A stretch of DNA of 64,000 nt from Flavobacterium sp. UBA6721. Lineage in GTDB: Bacteria > Bacteroidota > Bacteroidia > Flavobacteriales > Flavobacteriaceae. Under the pieces are notes generated by a model. The model was not told the DNA's origin. It did not search any database and saw only the letters and a program-made list of their open reading frames with translations. This document shows positions 27,156 through 36,363 of this stretch, one piece after another. Position 1 is the first letter of the stretch. Every line of letters starts with the position of its first letter. The DNA is taken from positions 62,001 to 126,000 of the forward strand of contig DKIJ01000003.1 of NCBI GenBank assembly GCA_002454195.1, given 5' to 3'. The position numbers were made by a program, and so were the translations under genes.

Positions 27156-27350
27156 ATGAAAAAAAGGCATGAACAAAAATTAATCATCCTTTCAATGCTA
27201 ATGATTTTAGCATTGAACATTCCGCTTATATTATTGTTTGATAGTTCAAAACCGCTATTTGGCTTCCCAATTATTTACATTTATATTTTTTCAGCTTGGT
27301 TATTTTCAATTGGAACCACCTACTTAATCATTAAAAAATATTATGAGTAG
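27156..27350 (+). CDS. Small two-helix membrane protein paired with a symporter-type sensor kinase
   Basis: The product is 64 residues counted from the ATG at 27156 (MKKRHEQKL); the GTG at 27141 lies in a hairpin and is unlikely to be used. Two hydrophobic helices span about residues 8-25 and 32-53, with a conserved-looking SKPLFGFPIIYIYIFSAWL segment. The layout resembles the short DUF3311/DUF4212-type proteins that accompany SSS-family symporters, but I cannot assign it to either with certainty. Its last 8 bp overlap the sensor kinase start, so translation is coupled. Confidence 0.7.
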   Translation: MKKRHEQKLIILSMLMILALNIPLILLFDSSKPLFGFPIIYIYIFSAWLFSIGTTYLIIKKYYE

Positions 27351-30045
27351 TATTGGTCTTTTATTGATTTTAAGTATTTACGTCGTAATACTTTTTTATA
27401 TTGCACATTGGTCTGAAAAAAGAAGTCGTTCAAAATGGACTAACAATCCTTATATTTATTCCTTTTCATTAGCCGTATATTGTACTGCATGGACGTATTA
27501 TGGCAGTATTGGGTTAGCTGCTAAATCAGGTCTAGATTATTTACCTATCTATTTAGGACCAATTATTATAATCCCCATTTGGATTATTATTCTGAAAAGG
27601 ATAATCCAAATATCCCGAATCAATAAAATAACCAGCATTGCCGATTTTATTTCGCTACGTTATGGAAACAGCCGATCACTAGGAGCTTTAGTGACACTAA
27701 TTGCAATATTTGGAATTGTTCCCTATATCGCTTTACAACTTAAAGCGATTTCTGACACCTTTCATATTATTACTCAAACACAGGCTAAGTCCGATATATA
27801 TTCGGACACAACCACTTATGTTTGTATTGCCTTGGCTTTATTTGCATCCTATTATGGAAACAAATATGTTGATGCTTCAGAAAAAAGAAGAGGAATTGTT
27901 ACCGCAATTGCTATAGAATCTATCTTGAAATTAGTCTTCTTCACAATTATTGGGATTTATGTAACCTTCTTCGTTTTTGATGGTTTTGACGATATTTACA
28001 ACAAAGCATCTGTTTTAGAAAATTTCGACAAAAAAAACACTATCGGCGGTTTATCTAATGGTCTAAATTGGTTTTTTCTATGTCTCATTTCTATGTTTGC
28101 CATTTTCATTTTACCAAGACAATTCCACACTGCAATCGTAGAAAACAATCAGGAAAAACACGTAAGAACCGCTATTTGGCTGCTTCCACTGTACTTACTG
28201 CTTTTTAATATTTTTGTATTCCCAATAGCTTGGGGAGGCAATATCCTTTTTGGAACACAGGGTTTGAATTCCGACACTTATTCCCTATTGATTCCGCAAC
28301 ATTTCAACAACAAATTACTAACTGTTATTGTTTTTTTAGGAGGATTTTCGGCGGCGATTTCTATGATCATTGTTTCTTCTATTGCCCTTGCTACTATGCT
28401 TAGCAACAATCTATTGATCCCTTATGGATTTATAGGTTCTTTGAAAAATATTTCACAAGAAAAGAACACTAAGCGCATCGTGCTCAGTCGAAAAATAGGC
28501 ATCTTTATGTTGATAATTTTGGCCTATATCATCTACCGTGTTTTTGTATTAGATTATACACTAGTTTCCATCGGATTAGTTTCATTTGTCATTATTGCCC
28601 AATTAGCCCCAGCATTCTTTGGTGCTTTATTTTGGAAAAGAGGATCAAAAAAAGGAGCCGTAACTGGAATCATTTTAGGTTTCCTAATTTGTTTTTACAC
28701 CTTATTAATCCCATATGCCATTGGCACAACAGGAACCGAAAGTACATTTGTACAAGAAGGTCCTTGGGGAGTAGCCTTATTAAAACCCTTTCAACTTTTT
28801 GGACTTGACTATTTAGACCCTATTCCACAAGCCGTTTTTTGGAGTTTATTAGTCAATTTATTGAGTTACATGGCCGTTTCAGTAAGTTTTAGCGGCAATT
28901 ACAGAGTACGTAACTATGCCGAAATGTTTGTAGATATTGACCGTTACATTACGAATCACGAAAATGCCTACGTTTGGAAAGGGACAGCAAATATTTCAGA
29001 TATTCAAAAAATATTGGAACGTTTTTTAGGAAGCGAAAGAACCAAAAGAGCCTTGAATATTTTTAATTTAAAATACAATATCGACAAAGACAATGAAATA
29101 GCCGATGCCCGTTTTATTAAATTTGCCGAGAATTTACTCACTGGACATATTGGAACCGCTTCGGCTAAAATTGTAATATCGAGCGTTGCTAAAGAAGACA
29201 AAATCAGTCTTCCTGAAGTATTACGCATTTTAGAAGAATCCAAAGAACATATCATCATCAATAAAAAACTGGTTGAAAGTTCGAATGAATTAAAAATGCT
29301 GTCCGAACAACATCAGTCGGCCAATCAGGAACTCATCAATAAGGACATGCAAAAAGATGAATTCTTAGATACGGTAACCCACGAGTTGAGAACTCCTTTT
29401 ACCGCCATTAGAGCAGCTACTGAAATTTTGCATGACGATGAAAACATACCAACCGAAGTTCGTCAAAAGTTTTTACAAAACATCATAGCCGAATCCGACC
29501 GACTTAACCGTTTAATTGATAAACTGTTGGATTTAGAAAAATTTGAAACGGGCAAACAAAAGATCTACCTTTCAAGAAATAACATTTGTAATACTATAAA
29601 TAATACTTTAGAATCTTTACAGCAATTTATTATAAACAAAAAAATAAGTCTCGAATATTCCCAACAAAAGAGTGAAATAAAAGCTTTCTATGACGAAGAC
29701 CGTATTATTCAGGTAGTACACAACTTATTTTCGAACGCCATAAAATTTTGTCCAAATACTGAAGGCAAAATAAAAATCAACATTTATGAAGATGCTAATT
29801 TTGTATCGGTAAGTATTCACAATAACGGGAAAGAAATAAATCCAGAAGATCTAGAAGCTGTTTTTGACAAATTTTATCAGTCCCGAAATCAAAATATTAA
29901 AAAACCAATAGGAAGCGGCTTAGGATTAGCTATTTGTAAAAAAATTATTGAACACCATAAAGGAAAAATTTGGGCCGAAAGTTCCCAAAGTAACGGAACA
30001 ACTATTACTTTTACATTGCCCAATTACAATACATCCGAAAAATGA
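27343..30045 (+). CDS. Sodium/solute-symporter-like sensor histidine kinase (CbrA-type, SSS-STAC-HisKA-HATPase)
   Basis: The 900-residue protein fuses an SSS-family transporter domain with about 13 helices (residues 1-520) to a STAC linker region (about 560-630) and a short coiled coil. The kinase core follows. The H-box is VTHELRTPF with His680, the N-box is HNLFSNAIKF, and the G2 box is GSGLGLAICKKI. Such fusions (CbrA, CrbS) sense substrate passage or availability and signal to a response regulator. It lies between an acetate transporter and acs, so acetate or a related carboxylate is the likely cue. It overlaps the next gene by 4 bp. Confidence 0.92.
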   Translation: MSSIGLLLILSIYVVILFYIAHWSEKRSRSKWTNNPYIYSFSLAVYCTAWTYYGSIGLAAKSGLDYLPIYLGPIIIIPIWIIILKRIIQISRINKITSIADFISLRYGNSRSLGALVTLIAIFGIVPYIALQLKAISDTFHIITQTQAKSDIYSDTTTYVCIALALFASYYGNKYVDASEKRRGIVTAIAIESILKLVFFTIIGIYVTFFVFDGFDDIYNKASVLENFDKKNTIGGLSNGLNWFFLCLISMFAIFILPRQFHTAIVENNQEKHVRTAIWLLPLYLLLFNIFVFPIAWGGNILFGTQGLNSDTYSLLIPQHFNNKLLTVIVFLGGFSAAISMIIVSSIALATMLSNNLLIPYGFIGSLKNISQEKNTKRIVLSRKIGIFMLIILAYIIYRVFVLDYTLVSIGLVSFVIIAQLAPAFFGALFWKRGSKKGAVTGIILGFLICFYTLLIPYAIGTTGTESTFVQEGPWGVALLKPFQLFGLDYLDPIPQAVFWSLLVNLLSYMAVSVSFSGNYRVRNYAEMFVDIDRYITNHENAYVWKGTANISDIQKILERFLGSERTKRALNIFNLKYNIDKDNEIADARFIKFAENLLTGHIGTASAKIVISSVAKEDKISLPEVLRILEESKEHIIINKKLVESSNELKMLSEQHQSANQELINKDMQKDEFLDTVTHELRTPFTAIRAATEILHDDENIPTEVRQKFLQNIIAESDRLNRLIDKLLDLEKFETGKQKIYLSRNNICNTINNTLESLQQFIINKKISLEYSQQKSEIKAFYDEDRIIQVVHNLFSNAIKFCPNTEGKIKINIYEDANFVSVSIHNNGKEINPEDLEAVFDKFYQSRNQNIKKPIGSGLGLAICKKIIEHHKGKIWAESSQSNGTTITFTLPNYNTSEK

Positions 30046-30404
30046 AAAAAATATTAATTGTAGATGACGAGCCTAATATTGTAATGTCGCTGGAATACAC
30101 CTTCAAAAAAAACAATTTTGAAGTATTCATTGCACGCGACGGGCAAGAAGCATTAGACACATTACAAAATCAACAACCAGACATCATCATACTTGATGTA
30201 ATGATGCCAATGGTGGATGGCTACAGTACATTAGAACAAATAAAGAAAAACCCAGCCTTAGAAAATTGTAAAGTAATTTTTCTATTAGCAAAAAACAAAG
30301 AACAAGATATTGAAAAAGGTCTTGCTCTAGAGGCCAACCTCTACATCACTAAACCTTTTTCATTAAAGAAATTAGTAGAACAAGTCCAAGAATTATTAAA
30401 CTAA
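30042..30404 (+). CDS. Stand-alone receiver-domain protein (CheY-like)
   Basis: The 120-residue protein is only a REC domain with no output domain. The acidic pocket is VDDEP, the phospho-acceptor is Asp52 in ILDVMMP, and the Lys of ITKPFS is present. The switch Thr/Ser that normally precedes Ala (TAK) is replaced by Leu82 in FLLAKNK, confirmed at the DNA level (TTA GCA). It overlaps the sensor kinase gene by 4 bp and lies 22 bp before acs, so it is the likely partner of that kinase. It may act by protein-protein contact or pass phosphate to another regulator. Confidence 0.9.
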   Translation: MKKILIVDDEPNIVMSLEYTFKKNNFEVFIARDGQEALDTLQNQQPDIIILDVMMPMVDGYSTLEQIKKNPALENCKVIFLLAKNKEQDIEKGLALEANLYITKPFSLKKLVEQVQELLN

Positions 30405-30426
30405 CTAAAACCCTTTTCATAAAATC

Positions 30427-32334
30427 ATGAGTCGTTACAAAATAAGTAATTTCGAAGAGTACTTCAAAGAATACAAAAAATCGATCAAAGACCCGAAGAA
30501 ATTTTGGGACAAAATCGCATCAGAAAACTTTACTTGGTACCAAGAATGGGACAAGGTTGTTGATTTTAACATGGCTGAAGCCGAAATCAAATGGTTTGTT
30601 GATGCTAAAGTAAACATCACTAAAAACTGTATTGATCGCCATCTTGCAAAAAAAGGCGAAAAAACAGCTATTATTTTCGAACCAAACAACCCAGACGAAC
30701 CTTCACAATCATTTACTTACAATGAATTACATCAAAAAGTAAGCAAAATGGCTAATGTATTATTAAGTCAAGGAGTTCAAAAAGGAGATCGTGTTTGTAT
30801 TTATCTACCTATGATTCCTGAATTAGCCATCGCTACTCTGGCTTGTGCTCGTATCGGTGCTATTCACTCAGTCGTGTTTGCAGGATTTTCTGCCTCAGCT
30901 GTTGCAGCCCGCATTAACGATAGCGAATGCAAAATGGTCATCACTTCAGATGGTGGGTATCGTGGTAACAAGACCATCGACTTAAAAGGAATTGTAGACG
31001 AAGCGCTTAACAATTGTCCATCGGTAGAAAAAGTTTTAGTAGCCCAAAGAACAAATACTACAGTTCAGATGAAAGAAGGTCGTGACTTATGGTTAGCACC
31101 TCTTTTAGATTCTGCCTCTAATAACAACACGGCTGAAATTATGGATGCCGAAGACCCATTATTTATTCTTTACACTTCGGGTTCAACCGGAAAACCGAAA
31201 GGAATGGTTCATACCACTGCAGGTTATATGGTATACACTGCTTATACCTTCCAGAATGTTTTCAATTATGAAGAAAATGATATTTTCTGGTGTACTGCCG
31301 ATATCGGTTGGATTACTGGACACTCTTATATCCTTTACGGACCACTATTAAACGGAGCCACTACCGTAATATTTGAAGGAGTACCATCTTACCCTGACTT
31401 TAGTCGTTTTTGGCAAATTATCGAAAAACACAAAGTAAACCAATTCTATACTGCGCCTACAGCCATTAGAGCTTTGGCAAAAGAAAGTTTGGATTATGTT
31501 CAAAAATACCCATTAAGTTCATTAAAAGTTATTGGTTCTGTTGGAGAACCTATCAACGAAGAAGCTTGGCACTGGTACAATGACCACGTAGGCGGAAAAC
31601 GTTGTCCTGTTGTGGATACTTGGTGGCAAACAGAAACTGGAGGAATCCTAATCTCCCCTTTACCATTTATCACTCCTACAAAACCTACTTATGCAACTCT
31701 TCCTCTTCCAGGAATTCAGGCTGTATTAATGGATGAAAAACGAAATGAAATTGAAGACAATCAAGTCGTTGGAAGCTTATGCATTAAATTCCCTTGGCCT
31801 GGAATTGCCAGAACTATTTGGGGCGACCACAAGCGCTATAAAGAAACCTATTTTTCTACCTTCCCAGGTAAATACTTTAGTGGAGACGGAGCATTGCGCG
31901 ATGAAGTAGGTTACTACCGTATCACCGGTGGTGTTGATGATGTAATTATTGTTTCAGGACATAATTTAGGGACAGCACCTATTGAAGATGCTATTAACGA
32001 ACACCCAGCAGTAGCCGAAAGTGCTATTGTAGGTTTCCCACATGATATTAAAGGAAATGCCCTTTATGGTTTTGTTATTGTTAAAGAAACAGGAGAAAAA
32101 CGCGACAAAGCAAACCTTGCAAAAGAAATCAATCAGCATATCGCTGACCATATTGGACCTATTGCCAAATTAGATAAAATCCAATTTGTATCAGGATTAC
32201 CGAAAACACGCTCTGGAAAAATTATGCGTCGTATTCTACGTAAGATAGCTGAAGGAGATTTTTCAAACTTTGGTGACACAACCACCTTGTTAAACCCTGA
32301 AATTGTTGATGAAATTAAAGATGGAAGAATCTAA
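30427..32334 (+). CDS. acs: Acetyl-CoA synthetase (acetate-CoA ligase)
   Basis: This 635-residue AMP-forming enzyme converts acetate, ATP and CoA to acetyl-CoA in the cytoplasm. Motifs: the nucleotide loop YTSGSTGKPKGMVHT (about residue 250), the WWQTETGG core stretch, YFSGDGALRDE, and the C-terminal TRSGKIMRR with the catalytic Lys that is acetylated in other bacteria. The length is normal for Acs. It is last in the run satP, small membrane protein, sensor kinase, receiver, acs, and is followed by a strong terminator. The arrangement forms a complete sense-import-activate unit for acetate. Confidence 0.96.
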   Translation: MSRYKISNFEEYFKEYKKSIKDPKKFWDKIASENFTWYQEWDKVVDFNMAEAEIKWFVDAKVNITKNCIDRHLAKKGEKTAIIFEPNNPDEPSQSFTYNELHQKVSKMANVLLSQGVQKGDRVCIYLPMIPELAIATLACARIGAIHSVVFAGFSASAVAARINDSECKMVITSDGGYRGNKTIDLKGIVDEALNNCPSVEKVLVAQRTNTTVQMKEGRDLWLAPLLDSASNNNTAEIMDAEDPLFILYTSGSTGKPKGMVHTTAGYMVYTAYTFQNVFNYEENDIFWCTADIGWITGHSYILYGPLLNGATTVIFEGVPSYPDFSRFWQIIEKHKVNQFYTAPTAIRALAKESLDYVQKYPLSSLKVIGSVGEPINEEAWHWYNDHVGGKRCPVVDTWWQTETGGILISPLPFITPTKPTYATLPLPGIQAVLMDEKRNEIEDNQVVGSLCIKFPWPGIARTIWGDHKRYKETYFSTFPGKYFSGDGALRDEVGYYRITGGVDDVIIVSGHNLGTAPIEDAINEHPAVAESAIVGFPHDIKGNALYGFVIVKETGEKRDKANLAKEINQHIADHIGPIAKLDKIQFVSGLPKTRSGKIMRRILRKIAEGDFSNFGDTTTLLNPEIVDEIKDGRI

Positions 32335-32362
32335 TATTCAATCATAATTATTATACAAATCC

Positions 32363-32393
32363 AAAGCTGCTCCTTCCCAGAGCAGCTTTTTTT
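32363..32393 (+). terminator. Terminator of the acetate operon
   Basis: AAAGCTGCTC (32363-32372) pairs perfectly with GAGCAGCTTT (32380-32389) around a 7-nt loop, followed by a T run. Confidence 0.9.
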
Positions 32394-32558
32394 ATCAATT
32401 CAAGCAATTAAACTCCCTGATTACCTAAAAAAAGCGTAATTTTTACTACATTGCGAGAACAACACTATTTGTTCGATTAGCACAATTGCTGGCATTTACA
32501 ATATAACCAACACTGATAATCAAGCTTGTATTTTACAAATATTCGGTAATCTATTTTT

Positions 32559-34364
32559 ATGAAAAATGAATCCAATACATTAATACAAAGAATAGAGCCT
32601 CCTTTTTGGTTTTTAGGAATGCACAATCCAGAACTTCAAATCCTTTTTTACGGAAAAAATATCAGTCAGTGCAAGGTTACCTCTGAAAATAGTTGTGCCA
32701 TAACCAATATCACTCGAACTGAAAATCCCAACTTCCTATTTATTACAATAGATACTCGAAATAGTACTGAAAATGAAATTGAATTTATTTTCGAGTTGAA
32801 CAACAAAAAAAGACATATTCAAAAATACGAACTCAGAAAAAGGCGAAAAGATTCCGCGTTACGACAAAGTTTCGATGCCTCAGATTGTGTTTACCTTTTA
32901 ATGCCCGATCGTTTTGCCAATGGAAATCCAAACAATCAAAACGACAAAACCACTGCTGAAAAATACAACAGAGATCTACCACAAGGTCGTCATGGTGGCG
33001 ATATTGAAGGGATTATCAAGCATTTGGATTATATAAAATCGCTCGGTGCAACAGCTATTTGGAGCACACCTTTATGCGAAGACAATGATGCACAATATTC
33101 CTATCACGGTTATGCCCAATCTGACGTATATAAAATTGATCCTCGTTACGGCACCAATGAAGATTATGTACGTTTAGTTGAAAAAGCACATGAACAAGGA
33201 CTTAAAATCATCATGGATTATGTTACAAATCACTGGGGAATTGAACATTGGATATTTAAAGATTCTCCAACGAACGACTGGATTCACCGATTTGAAACCT
33301 ACACCGAGACCAATCATAAAAGAACTACCGCAATTGACATAAACGCCTCTAAAATTGACCGAATGATTTGCCTCAACGGTTGGTTTGTCCCTACGATGCC
33401 CGACGTAAACATTAGCAATCCATTGGTTTTAAACTATCTAAAACAAAATGCCATTTGGTGGATTGAATACGCTAATTTGGATGGTTTTAGAGTTGATACT
33501 TATAATTATTCAGAACCAAAAGAGGTAGCCAAATGGACCAAAGCAATTACAGACGAATACCCGAATTTTAATCTTGTAGGTGAAATTACCATGCGAAATC
33601 AAAGTTTACTTTCGTATTGGCAGAAAGACAGTCCTATTGCAAAAATCCAAAACTTCAATTCGTATTTACCTAGCGTAATGGATTTTGCCTTATCAGATGC
33701 GCTACAAACTGTTTTCAATGAAGATGACGACACCTGGGATCAAGGAATAACAAAAATATACGATTTATTGGCCAAGGATTTTATTTTTCCCAATACCAAT
33801 AATCTATTAATTTTTGGCGAAAACCATGATAGCCGAAGACTTAATCACAATTATAACAATGATATCCGTAAATACAAATTAGTAATGTGTATGCTGGCCA
33901 CCTTGAGAGGCATACCCCAATTGTATTATGGCTCCGAAATTGGCATGACAGGAGACCAAAGTTTAGGAGACGCAGACATTAGAAGAGACTTCCCAGGAGG
34001 TTGGGCTACCGACAAAAACAATGCTTTCAATCCTGAAAGCCGTTCGGAATGCCAAAAAACCTATTTTGACTTTACAAGTAAATTGTTTCAATGGCGAAAA
34101 ACCAATGATGCCATCCATTTTGGCAAAACAACCCATTACATCCCACAAAATAATGTATACGTCTATTTTAGATACAATTCACACAAATGTGTGATGGTTA
34201 TCATAAACAACCACCCTGAAAAACAAGAATTTGGCACTGCACGTTTCAAAGAAAATATCGAAAATTACACCAAAGGAAAAGAAATATTCACTCAAATTAC
34301 GTATGATTTACGTCAGCCAATTACCATCGAAGGAAAATCGGCATTAATTTTAGAACTAGAATAA
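32559..34364 (+). CDS. GH13 alpha-glucan hydrolase, cyclomaltodextrinase/neopullulanase type
   Basis: The 601-residue enzyme has an N-terminal beta-sandwich (about residues 1-105) and a GH13 (beta/alpha)8 barrel. The catalytic residues are Asp in GFRVDTYNY (nucleophile), Glu in LVGEIT (acid/base) and Asp in FGENHDSRR. A C-terminal beta domain resembles the cyclomaltodextrinase type. It cleaves alpha-1,4 glucans, cyclodextrins or pullulan, as SusA does. No signal peptide is visible, so it probably acts on imported maltodextrins in the cytoplasm, unlike periplasmic SusA. No other starch genes adjoin it. Confidence 0.88.
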   Translation: MKNESNTLIQRIEPPFWFLGMHNPELQILFYGKNISQCKVTSENSCAITNITRTENPNFLFITIDTRNSTENEIEFIFELNNKKRHIQKYELRKRRKDSALRQSFDASDCVYLLMPDRFANGNPNNQNDKTTAEKYNRDLPQGRHGGDIEGIIKHLDYIKSLGATAIWSTPLCEDNDAQYSYHGYAQSDVYKIDPRYGTNEDYVRLVEKAHEQGLKIIMDYVTNHWGIEHWIFKDSPTNDWIHRFETYTETNHKRTTAIDINASKIDRMICLNGWFVPTMPDVNISNPLVLNYLKQNAIWWIEYANLDGFRVDTYNYSEPKEVAKWTKAITDEYPNFNLVGEITMRNQSLLSYWQKDSPIAKIQNFNSYLPSVMDFALSDALQTVFNEDDDTWDQGITKIYDLLAKDFIFPNTNNLLIFGENHDSRRLNHNYNNDIRKYKLVMCMLATLRGIPQLYYGSEIGMTGDQSLGDADIRRDFPGGWATDKNNAFNPESRSECQKTYFDFTSKLFQWRKTNDAIHFGKTTHYIPQNNVYVYFRYNSHKCVMVIINNHPEKQEFGTARFKENIENYTKGKEIFTQITYDLRQPITIEGKSALILELE

Positions 34365-34384
34365 TCCTTAACTTTCCTATTTGC

Positions 34385-34407
34385 TATCTTTGTAAAAAAA
34401 AAAAAAA
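34385..34407 (+). promoter_or_regulatory. -7 box and A14 tract in the leader of the glycerophosphodiesterase gene
   Basis: TATCTTTG at 34385-34392 matches TAnnTTTG. A run of 14 A (34394-34407) fills almost all of the leader before the ATG at 34411, and transcription would begin within it. No good -33 element is seen. Confidence 0.5.
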
Positions 34408-34410
34408 TCA

Positions 34411-35088
34411 ATGCTCAAAATAGGACATCGTGGTGCTAAGGGTTACACACCTGAAAACACCCTAATAAGTTTCGAAAAAGCGATTGAAATGCAAGCGCAT
34501 GGCATTGAACTCGATGTTCACCTGAGTAATGATGCTAATCTTATGGTGATTCATGATGAAACCATTGACCGAACGACAAACGGCAAAGGCTTTGTAAATC
34601 AAATGAGCTGTTCAGAATTACAAAAATTCAAAATTGAAGATCAGCAATACATTCCCACTTTAGAAGAAGTGCTAAACTTAGTCAACCGTCGATGTTGGGT
34701 TAATATCGAATTAAAAAGTTACGAAACCATACCCAAAGTAATCGAAATTATTGAAAAATACATCCATAATAAAAACTGGACGTATACTGATTTTATCGTT
34801 TCAAGCTTTGACTGGAACGCCTTAAAAGAGCTAAAATCAAGAAATCCAAAAATTCCTATTGGCATCCTTACCGAAGAGGATTGGGGAGAAGCTCTCGCTT
34901 TCGCAAAATGGATTCAGGCCAAATCCATACATCCTGATTTTAAATTATTGAATGCAGAAAACACCCAAATTTTACAACAAAATGGCTTTGAAGTATTCCC
35001 TTGGACAGTAAACGAAAAAACGGATATTACAAAAATGAAATCTTTTAATGTAAACGGAATCATCTCCGATTTTCCAGATAGAATATGA
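34411..35088 (+). CDS. Glycerophosphodiester phosphodiesterase
   Basis: The 225-residue cytoplasmic GDPD enzyme (UgpQ type) splits glycerophosphodiesters into glycerol-3-phosphate and an alcohol. The metal and catalytic motif IGHRGAKGYTPENT is at the N-terminus, followed by ELDVHLSND and VIHDETIDRTT, which carry the second catalytic His and metal ligands. There is no signal peptide. It overlaps the following flavoprotein gene by 4 bp (ATGA). Confidence 0.93.
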   Translation: MLKIGHRGAKGYTPENTLISFEKAIEMQAHGIELDVHLSNDANLMVIHDETIDRTTNGKGFVNQMSCSELQKFKIEDQQYIPTLEEVLNLVNRRCWVNIELKSYETIPKVIEIIEKYIHNKNWTYTDFIVSSFDWNALKELKSRNPKIPIGILTEEDWGEALAFAKWIQAKSIHPDFKLLNAENTQILQQNGFEVFPWTVNEKTDITKMKSFNVNGIISDFPDRI

Positions 35089-36308
35089 ATCAAAATTTTG
35101 ACATAATAATTGTTGGCGGTGGTGCTGCAGGATTTTTTACAGCCATTAATATCGTTGAAAAAAATCCAAAGATAAAAGTGGCTATCCTGGAACGAGGAGC
35201 CGAAGTATTGCAAAAAGTACGCATCTCTGGCGGTGGTCGTTGCAATGTGACACATGCTTGTTTTGAACCAAATGAATTAGTTAAATTTTATCCTCGTGGA
35301 GAAAAAGAATTAAAAGGTCCTTTTCATCAATTTTGCTCGGGCGACACCATTGAATGGTTTGAAAAACATGGAGTCGAACTTAAAATAGAAGAAGACGGCA
35401 GGATGTTTCCTGTATCTAACAGCTCGCAAACTATTATTGACTGTTTTTTAAAAGCCACAAAAAAACTTGGAATCTCGGTACTTACTGGACAATCTGTACA
35501 GTCCATTTTTAAGAAAGAGAATCTTTGGAAAATAGAAACTCAAAACGAGAATTATCTGGCTGAGAAATTGGTAATGGCTACGGGTAGTAATCCTAAAATT
35601 TGGGAGATGCTTCAACAACAAGGTCATGCAATAGTAACCCCAGTTCCTTCCCTATTTACTTTTAATATCAAAGACCCTAGAATAAAAGAATTGCCTGGCG
35701 TTTCGGCTCAGGTTTCGGTAAAAGTTAAAGACAGCAAACTTGCTTCAACCGGACCTTTATTAATCACCCATTGGGGAATGAGCGGTCCTGCTATTTTAAA
35801 ACTTTCGGCTTGGGGCGCCCGAATTTTACATGACAAAAATTATCAATTCACCATTTTCGTCAATTGGTTAAACGATATTGACACTGAAGAAGCCGAAGAA
35901 CTTTTGAAAACATTAAAACAGGAGCAAGCCAAAAAGACGGTTTCAAAAAAATCTCCGTTTGAGATAACAAACAGACTGTGGGAAAGTTTAGTCTTGGCTT
36001 CTGGAATTTCAGCTGAAGCAAAATGGGCGGATTTATCTAAAAATCAAATTCAAAATGTAGCAAAACAATTAACTAACGCCTCTTTCCAAGTGAACGGAAA
36101 AAGCACTTTCAAAGAAGAATTTGTTACTGCAGGCGGCATTGATTTAAAAGAAATCAATTTTAAAACCATGGAAAGCAAAATTCACGAAAATCTATATTTT
36201 GCTGGTGAAATTGTGAATATCGATGCTATTACAGGTGGATTTAACTTCCAAAATGCTTGGACTAGCGGATTTATTTTGGCCAATGCCATTTCACTTAAAT
36301 TAACATAA
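35085..36308 (+). CDS. HI0933/BaiN-family NAD(P)/FAD-dependent oxidoreductase
   Basis: This 407-residue flavoprotein has an N-terminal dinucleotide-binding loop VGGGAAGFFTA, the family stretch KVRISGGGRCNVTH near residue 45, and the C-terminal TAGGIDLKEIN and ITGGFNFQNAW motifs. The family (YhiN/HI0933) is widespread, and its physiological substrate is mostly unknown; BaiN is a bile-acid-related member. It is coupled to the preceding phosphodiesterase gene by a 4-bp overlap. I assign the family only, not a reaction. Confidence 0.9.
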   Translation: MNQNFDIIIVGGGAAGFFTAINIVEKNPKIKVAILERGAEVLQKVRISGGGRCNVTHACFEPNELVKFYPRGEKELKGPFHQFCSGDTIEWFEKHGVELKIEEDGRMFPVSNSSQTIIDCFLKATKKLGISVLTGQSVQSIFKKENLWKIETQNENYLAEKLVMATGSNPKIWEMLQQQGHAIVTPVPSLFTFNIKDPRIKELPGVSAQVSVKVKDSKLASTGPLLITHWGMSGPAILKLSAWGARILHDKNYQFTIFVNWLNDIDTEEAEELLKTLKQEQAKKTVSKKSPFEITNRLWESLVLASGISAEAKWADLSKNQIQNVAKQLTNASFQVNGKSTFKEEFVTAGGIDLKEINFKTMESKIHENLYFAGEIVNIDAITGGFNFQNAWTSGFILANAISLKLT

Positions 36309-36363
36309 TTTTAAAAGGAATTCGAAAGATAATGCTGTAACTTTACTTACATATCTTAATCCT

